A stretch of 15,008 nucleotides of DNA from an uncultured Lachnospiraceae bacterium (GTDB taxonomy: Bacteria > Bacillota > Clostridia > Lachnospirales > Lachnospiraceae), in assembly GCA_945827765.1 (NCBI GenBank), contig CALZPS010000009.1, positions 1-15,008 of the forward strand, read 5' to 3'. Positions within the stretch are counted from its first letter, which is position 1. Every line of letters starts with the position of its first letter. The translations under genes were made by a program, and so were the position numbers. Below are positions 7,678 through 14,056 of this stretch, one piece after another. The notes beneath the pieces are model-generated. The model ran no database searches, was not told where the DNA came from, and was given only the letters and a program-made list of their open reading frames with translations.

Positions 7678-7683
7678 TATAAT
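7678..7683 (+). promoter_or_regulatory. galK -10 element without a good -35
   Basis: A consensus TATAAT lies about 50 bp before the galK ATG. At 17 bp spacing the -35 position reads TATACT (7655-7660), which matches the consensus poorly, and there is no extended -10. This is the pattern expected of an activator-dependent promoter, in keeping with the divergent AraC gene. RNA would start near 7690. Confidence 0.5.
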
Positions 7684-7701
7684 AAAAACAGAATAAAAAT
7701 C

Positions 7702-7713
7702 GTCAGATCTGAC
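7702..7713. promoter_or_regulatory. 12-bp perfect palindrome GTCAGATCTGAC in the galK leader
   Basis: A perfect two-fold symmetric 12-mer lies between the predicted transcription start (~7690) and the ribosome site (AAAGGAG, 7721-7727). Its position suits a repressor roadblock operator, for example of the GntR or LacI type. The two-fold symmetry is unlike the direct repeats of AraC sites. It could alternatively form a small RNA hairpin (GUCA-GAUC-UGAC). Confidence 0.4.
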
Positions 7714-7734
7714 AGAAACAAAAGGAGAGTCACA

Positions 7735-8904
7735 ATGAAAGAAAAATTATTTACCAAATTTGCGGAATTATATGGCACAGCCGAGGATGTCCGTTTGTAT
7801 TTTTCACCCGGACGCGTCAATCTGATTGGGGAGCACACCGACTATAACGGCGGACATGTTTTCCCGTGTGCGCTGACTATCGGTACATATGGTGCAGCCA
7901 GACGACGTGAGGACCGCCTGATACATTTTTACTCTATGAATCTGAATCATTTCGGAGTCGTTGAGGTTTCCCTGGACGACTTAAGTTATCAGGATGCATA
8001 CAACTGGGCAAATTATCCGCTCGGAGTCGTATGGGCTTTTGCTCAGAAAGGCATAACACTCGAACAAGGTTTTGATATGATTATCTGGGGCAATATTCCA
8101 AACGGTTCCGGTCTGTCCTCTTCCGCCTCCCTGGAAGTGCTGACCGGCGTGATTTTGTGTGACTTGTATGACATCAAAACATTAAACATGACCGATCTGG
8201 CTTTGATTGGTCAATATTCGGAAAACAATTTCAACGGCTGCAACTGTGGCATTATGGATCAGTTTGCGGTTGCCAACGGCAAAAAAGACAATGCGATTTT
8301 TCTGGACACCTCAGATCTGAGTTTTGAGTATGCACCGATTGTCCTTGATGGTGCAAAAATCATCATCACAAACAGTAAGGTGAAACATAGTCTGGTGGAT
8401 TCTGCATATAATACCCGCCGTCAGGAATGTGCAGACGCGCTGAAGGCCTTACAGACTGTCGTAGACATCAATGGACTGGGTGATCTGGATATGGAGACAT
8501 TTGAAAAATATAAATCCGTCATTGGTGATGCCGTCAAAGAAAAACGTGCCAAACACGCAGTGGCTGAGAATCAGCGCACCATAGAGGCTGTCGCAGCCCT
8601 TCGGGCAAATGATATCTCCCGTTTCGGCGAGCTGATGAACCAGTCTCATATTTCACTGCGTGATGATTATGAAGTATCCTGTGAAGAGATTGATATTCTG
8701 GTGGATTTGGCATGGAACATTCCGGGTGTCATCGGTTCCCGTATCACGGGAGGAGGTTTCGGCGGCTGCACGGTCAGCATTGTAAAGGATGAAGCAATCG
8801 ATACGTTTATCGAGACAATCGGTCAAGCGTATGCCGAAAAAGTCGGACACGAGGCAGAATTTTATACCGTGAAAGTCGGTGACGGTGCAAGGAGGCTTTC
8901 CTGA
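7735..8904 (+). CDS. galK: Galactokinase
   Basis: Phosphorylates alpha-D-galactose to galactose 1-phosphate with ATP, the first Leloir step. The 389-residue GHMP kinase has motif 1 GRVNLIGEHTDYNGG (26-40), the ATP loop PNGSGLSSSAS (122-132), the catalytic Asp in GIMDQF (D175), and motif 3 GSRITGGGFGGC (334-345). The length is normal. The frame is open back to 7552, but the ATG at 7735 has AAAGGAGAG 7 nt upstream and starts at the expected family N-terminus, MKEKLFTKFAELYG, so the earlier start is rejected. Its TGA overlaps the galT ATG by one base (TGATG), so the two are translationally coupled. The divergent AraC gene and a poor -35 suggest activation by sugar. Confidence 0.97.
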   Translation: MKEKLFTKFAELYGTAEDVRLYFSPGRVNLIGEHTDYNGGHVFPCALTIGTYGAARRREDRLIHFYSMNLNHFGVVEVSLDDLSYQDAYNWANYPLGVVWAFAQKGITLEQGFDMIIWGNIPNGSGLSSSASLEVLTGVILCDLYDIKTLNMTDLALIGQYSENNFNGCNCGIMDQFAVANGKKDNAIFLDTSDLSFEYAPIVLDGAKIIITNSKVKHSLVDSAYNTRRQECADALKALQTVVDINGLGDLDMETFEKYKSVIGDAVKEKRAKHAVAENQRTIEAVAALRANDISRFGELMNQSHISLRDDYEVSCEEIDILVDLAWNIPGVIGSRITGGGFGGCTVSIVKDEAIDTFIETIGQAYAEKVGHEAEFYTVKVGDGARRLS

Positions 8905-10397
8905 TGAAACTCTATGAAAATATCAAAAAACTGGTACAGTACGGGATTGACTGCGGCATCACACCAGAGTGCGAGCGCATTTATACGACCAATCTCCTGT
9001 TGGATCTATTTTCCGAGCCGGACTATGAAGACTGTGACTGTGACCTCACCGACATCGTACTTGAGGATGTCTTGAAGGAGCTGCTCGACGAAGCATGTGC
9101 ACGCGGTATCATCGAGGACAGCATCGGTTCCCGTGATTTATTTGACACAAAACTGATGAACTGTCTTCTGCCGCGCCCGGCACAGGTACAAAAAACTTTC
9201 TGGGAACAATATCAGGTTTCCCCGGAGGCTGCCACGGCATATTATTACAAATTTAGTCAGGACAGCGATTATATCCGCCGCTACCGGATTGCCAGAGACA
9301 TGAAATGGACTGTGGATACCGACTACGGCACACTCGATATCACCATCAATCTGTCCAAGCCGGAGAAGGATCCCAAAGCGATTGCAGCAGCCCGCAATGC
9401 CAAAGCATCCTCTTATCCGAAATGTCTGCTTTGTGTGGAAAACGAAGGCTATGCCGGACGTATGAATCACCCCGCAAGGGAAAACCACCGCATCATCCCG
9501 ATTACGGTCAACGATTCAGCATGGGGATTCCAGTATTCGCCATATGTATATTATAACGAGCACTGCATCGTCTTTAACGGGCAGCATACGCCGATGAAAA
9601 TCGAACGCGCAACATTCTGCAAATTATTTGATTTTGTAAAACAGTTCCCTCACTATTTTCTTGGCTCCAATGCTGACCTTCCAATCGTCGGAGGCTCTAT
9701 TTTAAGTCACGACCATTTTCAGGGAGGACATTATACATTTGCCATGGCAAAAGCTCCGATGATTCAGTCATTTACCGTGTCCGGCTATGAGGATGTCCAT
9801 GCCGGTATCGTGAAATGGCCGCTCTCAGTCATTCGTCTGCAAAGTGCAGACAGTGAACGCCTGATTGACCTTGCCGAACACATTCTGCAGGTATGGAGGG
9901 GCTACACGGACGAAGAAGCATTTATCTTCGCCGAGACGGACGGACAGCCACACAATACCATCACCCCGATTGCACGCAAACGCGGGGATTTGTTTGAGTT
10001 GGATTTGACGCTGCGCAACAATATCACGACCGAGGAACATCCGCTGGGCGTTTATCACCCACACGCTGCCCTTCACCATATCAAGAAGGAAAATATTGGT
10101 CTGATCGAGGTCATGGGGCTGGCAGTGCTTCCCGCACGTCTCAAAGGGGAGATGGAACTATTGAAGGAATATATTCTGGCAGGAAAGGATATCCGCGAAA
10201 ACGCGGACATCGAAAAGCACGCCGACTGGGTGGATGAGTTTCTTCCGAACTATCCGCAGATTTCGGCGGAGAATATCGAGGGAATCCTAAAAGACGAAAT
10301 CGGCAAAGTCTTCTGTCAGGTACTTGAGGATGCAGGTGTGTATAAATGTGACGCAGAAGGATTGGCGGCATTCAATCGTTTTGTCAGCGCCCTGTAA
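8904..10397 (+). CDS. galT: UDP-glucose--hexose-1-phosphate uridylyltransferase, class II
   Basis: Exchanges galactose 1-phosphate with UDP-glucose to give UDP-galactose and glucose 1-phosphate. At 497 residues it is the long class II GalT of Firmicutes rather than the ~350-residue class I enzyme. The active-site HIT-like motif is SHDHFQGG (H269, H271, Q273). A YPKCLLC pair (C174, C177) and the GYAGRMNHPARENHR stretch are also typical of the class. AAGGAGG at 8889-8895 lies inside the galK end and serves this ATG. It is the second and last gene of the operon; a strong terminator follows 17 bp after the stop. galE must be elsewhere in the genome for a complete Leloir pathway. Confidence 0.97.
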   Translation: MKLYENIKKLVQYGIDCGITPECERIYTTNLLLDLFSEPDYEDCDCDLTDIVLEDVLKELLDEACARGIIEDSIGSRDLFDTKLMNCLLPRPAQVQKTFWEQYQVSPEAATAYYYKFSQDSDYIRRYRIARDMKWTVDTDYGTLDITINLSKPEKDPKAIAAARNAKASSYPKCLLCVENEGYAGRMNHPARENHRIIPITVNDSAWGFQYSPYVYYNEHCIVFNGQHTPMKIERATFCKLFDFVKQFPHYFLGSNADLPIVGGSILSHDHFQGGHYTFAMAKAPMIQSFTVSGYEDVHAGIVKWPLSVIRLQSADSERLIDLAEHILQVWRGYTDEEAFIFAETDGQPHNTITPIARKRGDLFELDLTLRNNITTEEHPLGVYHPHAALHHIKKENIGLIEVMGLAVLPARLKGEMELLKEYILAGKDIRENADIEKHADWVDEFLPNYPQISAENIEGILKDEIGKVFCQVLEDAGVYKCDAEGLAAFNRFVSAL

Positions 10398-10413
10398 ATA
10401 ATCTTTGGACATG

Positions 10414-10456
10414 AAAGAGGTGCAGCTCCTATATTATCGGGAGTCTGCACCTTTTT
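10414..10456 (+). terminator. Intrinsic terminator of galKT
   Basis: Arms AGGTGCAG (10418-10425) and CTGCACCT (10445-10452) pair perfectly. The stem is extended inside by CTCC/GGAG with one bulged T (10444), and outside by A-U pairs with the T-run at 10452-10456. A GC-rich stem followed by TTTTT makes this a clear rightward terminator. On the minus strand the trailing tract is poorer, so it mainly serves galT. Confidence 0.88.
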
Positions 10457-10488
10457 ATATTCTGAGCCAACCGACAAAAGAGACTATC

Positions 10489-10525
10489 GTCGATTATTTT
10501 TGTGCTTTGCACTCTCGAAATCGAC
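10489..10525 (-). terminator. Possible weak terminator after the flavin reductase gene
   Basis: Arms GTCGATT (10489-10495) and AATCGAC (10519-10525) enclose a smaller stem, GTGC-TTT-GCAC (10502-10512). On the minus strand the structure begins at the flavin reductase stop codon and is followed, after a short gap, by CTCTTTTG. The U-tract is short and offset, so termination strength is doubtful. Confidence 0.3.
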
Positions 10526-11130
10526 TATGCTTTTCTGTTTGCTCTTCCGTTTTTCTGCTTTTTTCCTGGCTTCTTCACACTGTATCCGAACGTGCCGAGA
10601 CTTTTCCCCAGCCCCAGATATTCCCCGTGTGAATACACCAGCAGCCCACTCTGGTTGAGTTCAAATTTATTGTCATCGTTTAGATATGCCTGCTCCACCT
10701 GAACAGAAGTCACTTCAGCCAAAAACATATGATGGCTCCCCAGTTCTTTTATTTCCGTCACCTTGCATTCGATATTGACCGGACATTCCCCGATAATCGG
10801 AGCATACTGCAGGGTATTGCTTTTCCCTGCATGCAGCCCACATTCTTTCCATTTGTCCACATCACGCCCGGAACGCACTCCACAGTAATCGGTTGCCCAT
10901 GCCAGACGCTGCGTGGGCAGATTAATTACAAACTCGCCGCTCTCTTTTATCATCTGATATGAGTAGCGGGTCGGTCTGACCGATATGTATACCATCGCCG
11001 GATTCGTGCAGATTGTTCCCGTCCATGCTACCGTAAGGATGTTTTTCTTCCCGGACTTGTCTCCCACCCTCACCATCACTGCCGGAAGCGGATAAAGCAT
11101 ATTTCCTGGTTTCCATGTCTGTTTGCTCAT
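10525..11130 (-). CDS. Flavin reductase family protein (flavoredoxin-like)
   Basis: FMN-binding split-barrel protein of 201 residues, probably a cytosolic flavin reductase or electron carrier of the flavoredoxin type. Evidence is the PLPAVMVRVGDKSGKKNILTVAW opening strands, then TNPAMVYISVRPTRYSYQMIKESGEFVINLP, the SGRDVDKWKECGL loop, and the closing GLLVYSHGEYLGLGKSLGTFGYS. The electron partner cannot be inferred. The ATG overlaps the pyrophosphatase stop as ATGA, with GGAGG about 10 nt upstream, so it is the coupled second gene of that operon. The last ~16 residues form a very basic tail (KKPGKKQKNGRANRKA) after the fold ends, which may be a lineage-specific extension. Confidence 0.9.
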   Translation of the reverse strand: MSKQTWKPGNMLYPLPAVMVRVGDKSGKKNILTVAWTGTICTNPAMVYISVRPTRYSYQMIKESGEFVINLPTQRLAWATDYCGVRSGRDVDKWKECGLHAGKSNTLQYAPIIGECPVNIECKVTEIKELGSHHMFLAEVTSVQVEQAYLNDDNKFELNQSGLLVYSHGEYLGLGKSLGTFGYSVKKPGKKQKNGRANRKA

Positions 11131-12779
11131 TGCTGCAATGCCTCCACCAATGCCGGTACAAGCTGTTTCTTTCTTGACACCACACCTTTTAACTGTAAAC
11201 TCTTCACATCAAATGCGAGGTCGAATGCCCCGATTGCCTTCTCTCGCGACTCCGGTCCGAAGCAGAGCAGTTCTGTCGATTCGTTGACGATATTCGTGAG
11301 CATAAAGAAAATCATATTCAGCCGATGATTCCTGCGAATCTTCTCCAACTGTGGAAGCAGTTTTCCTTTAATCTCCTGCAGTTCTTCTTCACTCATCGAA
11401 CTTACCTGCCCGACACCAAATACAGTGTCTGCAACCGTGAACTGCTTAAAATCAAGGAAACAGATTTCCTCTGCCGTCTTCCCTTTCAGGTTGCTGCCCG
11501 CCTTGAACATCGCCTGTGCAAGGCTATCCATATCGATTGTCGCAATCTCTGCCAGCTTTCTTGCAGTCAGCTCATCCAGCGGTGTGCATGTCGGAGAGCG
11601 GAATAGTAAGGTGTCGGAAATAATTGCCGAACACAAAAGACCTGCCATAATCGGTTCGATCTCGACACCATTTTCCTGATATATCTGATAAATGATAGTC
11701 GCCGTGCAGCCCACCGGCTGATTGCGGAAAAATACCGGTCCCATTGTCTCGATACTGCTCAGCCGGTGATGGTCAATGATCTCCAGAACATCTGCCTGTT
11801 CAATCCCGTCCACCGCCTGATTTTTTTCATTGTGATCAACTAAGATTACCTGTTTCCTGCGGCTGTTGAGCAATCGTCTGCGGGTTAAAAACCCCAGAAA
11901 ATTGCCTTTGTTATCCAGCACCGGGAAATCACGAAACTTCTTACGCGCCATCACTTCCTTGACATCATCCACATAATCTTTCATATGGAAGGAAACGATT
12001 CCCTCTTTGGTCATAAAGTGACGAATAGGAATACTCTGGTTGACCAGCCTTGCCACGGTAAATGTGTCATGCGGAGAAGTGATAATCACAATCTCCTTCT
12101 CCTTGGCCTGTTTTAAGATATCCTCCGAAATCGCCGCATTTCCACACACCACCATGCAGCTTACATTCAAGTCCACCGCCAACTGTTGCGCCTCGATACG
12201 ATCCCCCAGTATGACTAAATCATCCTCCTCGATAAACTCCGACATCAACTGACGACTGGATGCCACAATTGCCACCTTGCCGCTCAGCAGATAACTGTGC
12301 TCATTTCCGGCGATCACTCTCCCGTCTATCGTGGAGGCAATATTGCGGTACTGGGTGCGTGCTCTGGACAAGATGTCACTGTCGTACACATCCATGTAGG
12401 AGGTCGCGATATCTCCTACCGTAATCATCCCTTCCAGTTTCTCCCCGCGGGTCACAGGAAGTGCTTTCAGATTCTGCTCCCGCATAATCGACCACGCCGT
12501 CTTGATAGACTCCGAACCTTTCAGCCCTGCCGTCTTTCTCAATTCCACATCTTTCACCTGCACACGCAAATCCAGCAAAAGCTGTGGTGCTTTCACGCCG
12601 AAATGCTCCAACACATACTGAGTCTCTTCATTCAACTGGCCTGCACGCCTGGCTACATGCGGCTGTCCCGTCAACTTGGTTTTCAGGTTTGCATATACGA
12701 TTGCAGAACAAATCGAATCCGTATCCGGATTTTTATGTCCTACTACATATATCTTGTTCTTGTTTGCATTCTGTTCCAT
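11127..12779 (-). CDS. Family II manganese-dependent inorganic pyrophosphatase with CBS-DRTGG-CBS insert
   Basis: Hydrolyses pyrophosphate to phosphate in the cytosol, with nucleotide control through the insert. The 550-residue protein begins with the DHH motif GHKNPDTDS (H15, D19, D21). It is interrupted by CBS 1 (~74-131), a DRTGG domain (~146-252) and CBS 2 (~254-308). It then resumes with VDHNE (D315), IIDHHR (H337, H338) and SDTLLFRSPT (D389), and ends in DHHA2 with SRKKQLVP (535-542). All family II metal ligands are present. CBS pyrophosphatases are known to be regulated by adenine nucleotides, and those with DRTGG also by diadenosine polyphosphates; this is family knowledge, not visible here. 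The ATG at 12779 has GGAG 6 nt upstream. A TTG 18 codons earlier is rejected because it coincides with the predicted -35. Coupled to the flavin reductase gene. Confidence 0.95.
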   Translation of the reverse strand: MEQNANKNKIYVVGHKNPDTDSICSAIVYANLKTKLTGQPHVARRAGQLNEETQYVLEHFGVKAPQLLLDLRVQVKDVELRKTAGLKGSESIKTAWSIMREQNLKALPVTRGEKLEGMITVGDIATSYMDVYDSDILSRARTQYRNIASTIDGRVIAGNEHSYLLSGKVAIVASSRQLMSEFIEEDDLVILGDRIEAQQLAVDLNVSCMVVCGNAAISEDILKQAKEKEIVIITSPHDTFTVARLVNQSIPIRHFMTKEGIVSFHMKDYVDDVKEVMARKKFRDFPVLDNKGNFLGFLTRRRLLNSRRKQVILVDHNEKNQAVDGIEQADVLEIIDHHRLSSIETMGPVFFRNQPVGCTATIIYQIYQENGVEIEPIMAGLLCSAIISDTLLFRSPTCTPLDELTARKLAEIATIDMDSLAQAMFKAGSNLKGKTAEEICFLDFKQFTVADTVFGVGQVSSMSEEELQEIKGKLLPQLEKIRRNHRLNMIFFMLTNIVNESTELLCFGPESREKAIGAFDLAFDVKSLQLKGVVSRKKQLVPALVEALQQ

Positions 12780-12803
12780 ACTGTTCTCCGTTCCGGTTCC
12801 TTT

Positions 12804-12833
12804 TCTATAATAGTAGCTTGCCACGTTTCTCAA
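12804..12833 (-). promoter_or_regulatory. Possible promoter of the pyrophosphatase operon
   Basis: On the minus strand TTGAGA (12833-12828, 5 of 6) lies 18 bp from TATAGA (12809-12804, 4 of 6). It would start RNA near 12797 and leave a short leader before the ATG at 12779. An overlapping TATTAT (12812-12807) is at only 15 bp spacing. The prediction is weak. Confidence 0.3.
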
Positions 12834-12861
12834 TTTTCGTCAACCCAATTTCACAGATTAG

Positions 12862-12890
12862 TTGTTTTTTTTGTGTATTGATGGTATACT
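12862..12890 (+). promoter_or_regulatory. Predicted promoter of the S1-domain protein gene
   Basis: TTGTTT (12862-12867) is spaced 17 bp from TATACT (12885-12890), and a TGG just before the -10 makes it an extended -10 promoter. RNA would start near 12897. The ~60-nt leader begins with a short GC hairpin, GCTGC-CCG-GCAGC (12904-12916), with no T-run after it. Confidence 0.55.
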
Positions 12891-12957
12891 TTCATTATAT
12901 GAGGCTGCCCGGCAGCTAAATGGATTTTAACAGAAAGAAAATGTCAGAGGTGTAAGT

Positions 12958-13704
12958 ATGAGTGAAGAAATGAAAATGGAAGAAGTAACAACGCAGGAGG
13001 TTACGGCTGTCGCAGAAGAACCGGCGGTATCGGAAGAGACCGCTGCCAAACCGGTGGAAAGTATGGCGGATTATGAGGAACATCTTGATGATGCCAATCC
13101 ATGGAACAAAGTGATTGAATATATGAACGAAAAGACCATCCTTCCGGTTAAAGTGGAAGGTGTCGTAAACGGCGGCGTGATTGCCATGGTGGAAGATTTG
13201 CGCGGATTTATCCCGGCATCAAAGCTTTCCCTGTCCTATATCGAAAATCTGGAAGACTATCTGCTCAAAGAGATCGAAGTACAGGTCATTGATGTGGATC
13301 AGTCGAAAAATCGTTTGATTCTCTCCGCCCGTGATATTTTAAAAGCGAAGGAAAAACAGGCTCGCGCAGACAAGATTGCCAGCGTCAAAGTCGGCACGGT
13401 TTTGGAAGGCGTTGTCGAGACTCTGCAAAATTACGGTGCGTTTGTCAAACTGGAAAATGGTCTGTCCGGTCTTGTACATGTTTCACAGATTTCTTCCAAA
13501 CGTGTGAAGATGCCGTCCGATGTTCTGAAGGTCGGCGACACTGTAAAAGCCAAAGTGATTGCAATCAAAGACGGAAAAATCAGCCTCAGCATGAAGGTTC
13601 TGGAGGAGAAACCGGAAGAAGAGGTTGTGGAAAAAGTCGTGATTCCGAAATCCGAAAACATCGGTACCAGCCTTGGAGATTTGTTCAAAGGCCTGAAATT
13701 GTAA
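12958..13704 (+). CDS. Small S1 RNA-binding domain protein (two S1 domains)
   Basis: Predicted RNA-binding protein of 248 residues. An acidic, low-complexity N-terminus (1-45, rich in Glu, Val and Ala) is followed by a first S1 repeat (~57-125; VKVEGVVNGGVIAMVEDLRGFIPASKLS) and a second, more canonical one (~143-213; GTVLEGVVETLQNYGAFVKLENGLSGLVHVSQIS ending in DGKISLSMK). An acidic segment and the C-terminal SLGDLFKGLKL follow. It resembles the short S1-like proteins often labelled 30S ribosomal protein S1 in Clostridia, but with two repeats it is far shorter than E. coli S1 (six). A role in mRNA or ribosome binding is inference. The ATG has AGAGGTG about 6 nt upstream. It is monocistronic, with a hairpin 22 bp after the stop. 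Confidence 0.92.
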   Translation: MSEEMKMEEVTTQEVTAVAEEPAVSEETAAKPVESMADYEEHLDDANPWNKVIEYMNEKTILPVKVEGVVNGGVIAMVEDLRGFIPASKLSLSYIENLEDYLLKEIEVQVIDVDQSKNRLILSARDILKAKEKQARADKIASVKVGTVLEGVVETLQNYGAFVKLENGLSGLVHVSQISSKRVKMPSDVLKVGDTVKAKVIAIKDGKISLSMKVLEEKPEEEVVEKVVIPKSENIGTSLGDLFKGLKL

Positions 13705-13726
13705 GAAAACAGAATGCATATGCGAG

Positions 13727-13766
13727 CGTCCCCGCCAATTTATTGACATAAATTTCGGCGGGGACG
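13727..13766. terminator. Bidirectional hairpin terminator between the S1 and feo genes
   Basis: Arms CGTCCCCGCC (13727-13736) and GGCGGGGACG (13757-13766) pair perfectly. Seven more A/T pairs (13737-13743 with 13748-13754) form above a two-base TC bulge and close on a TGAC loop. It lies between the ends of two convergent genes and probably serves both. The U-tracts are short (TTTC rightward, mixed leftward), so stem stability must do most of the work. Confidence 0.65.
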
Positions 13767-13778
13767 TTTCTAATAGTA

Positions 13779-13853
13779 TTTGTCAATCCTGTCAGTGTTC
13801 CTCTTTGTCAATCCTGTCAGTGTTCCTCTTTGTCAATCCTGTCAGTGTTCCTC
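13779..13853. repeat. Three perfect tandem copies of a 25-bp unit
   Basis: Copies at 13779-13803, 13804-13828 and 13829-13853 are identical, each beginning TTTGTCAATCC on the plus strand. Every unit contains TGTCA twice, 9 bp apart. The array starts in the last codons of the FeoB-associated gene (read leftward), holds its stop codon in the middle copy, and runs to within 13 bp of the shared terminator hairpin. There are no spacers, so it is not CRISPR. It probably arose by slipped replication. Confidence 0.95.
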
Positions 13854-14029
13854 CATCCGGTTTTCTCATTACAAAGACTCTGTCCGGACTTACTGCATGA
13901 ACAACAACTGCCGCCTGACGGACAGCCAATGCATTTATCCCCACGTTTCTTTGCCTTAACCATATATGTCACCGCTAAGCCGACAATCATCACAAGAACC
14001 ATAACAACAACAAAATCTGTCATACTCAT
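13817..14029 (-). CDS. FeoB-associated Cys-rich membrane protein
   Basis: A 70-residue membrane protein found next to feoB in Firmicutes. It has one transmembrane helix (about 5-25, FVVVMVLVMIVGLAVTYMV), a basic patch (KAKKRGDK), then a Cys-rich cytosolic tail (KCIGCPSGGSCCSCSKSGQSLC) that may bind iron or another metal. Its role with FeoB in Fe(II) uptake is inferred from position and family. The ATG has AAGGAG 8 nt upstream and lies 27 bp after the feoB stop, so the two are cotranscribed. The last ~12 residues (from WRNTDR) are encoded by the 25-bp repeat array and are probably not ancestral. With a single unit the frame would instead end ...DKYY. Confidence 0.88.
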   Translation of the reverse strand: MSMTDFVVVMVLVMIVGLAVTYMVKAKKRGDKCIGCPSGGSCCSCSKSGQSLCNEKTGWRNTDRIDKEEH

Positions 14030-14056
14030 AGTGCCAACTCCTTTTCTATGTACGCC

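Noticed and set aside
7552..7734. N-terminal 61-codon extension of galactokinase
   Set aside because: The galK family begins at the ATG at 7735, which has a strong ribosome site; the extension covers both promoters and is not galactokinase-like.
12780..12833. TTG start 18 codons upstream for the pyrophosphatase
   Set aside because: The ATG at 12779 has a good GGAG site and the family N-terminus; the TTG falls in the predicted -35 hexamer.
12297..12881. 194-codon plus-strand open frame opposite the pyrophosphatase 5' half
   Set aside because: It is fully antisense to conserved DHH and CBS coding sequence; the translation is rich in His, Cys and Arg and has no domain.
13779..13853. Short CRISPR array
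   Set aside because: The three units abut directly with no spacers, and no cas genes are nearby.
13779..13853. Leftward promoters from the TTGACA hexamer present in each repeat unit
   Set aside because: No TATAAT-like -10 occurs 16-18 bp downstream of any copy on the minus strand.
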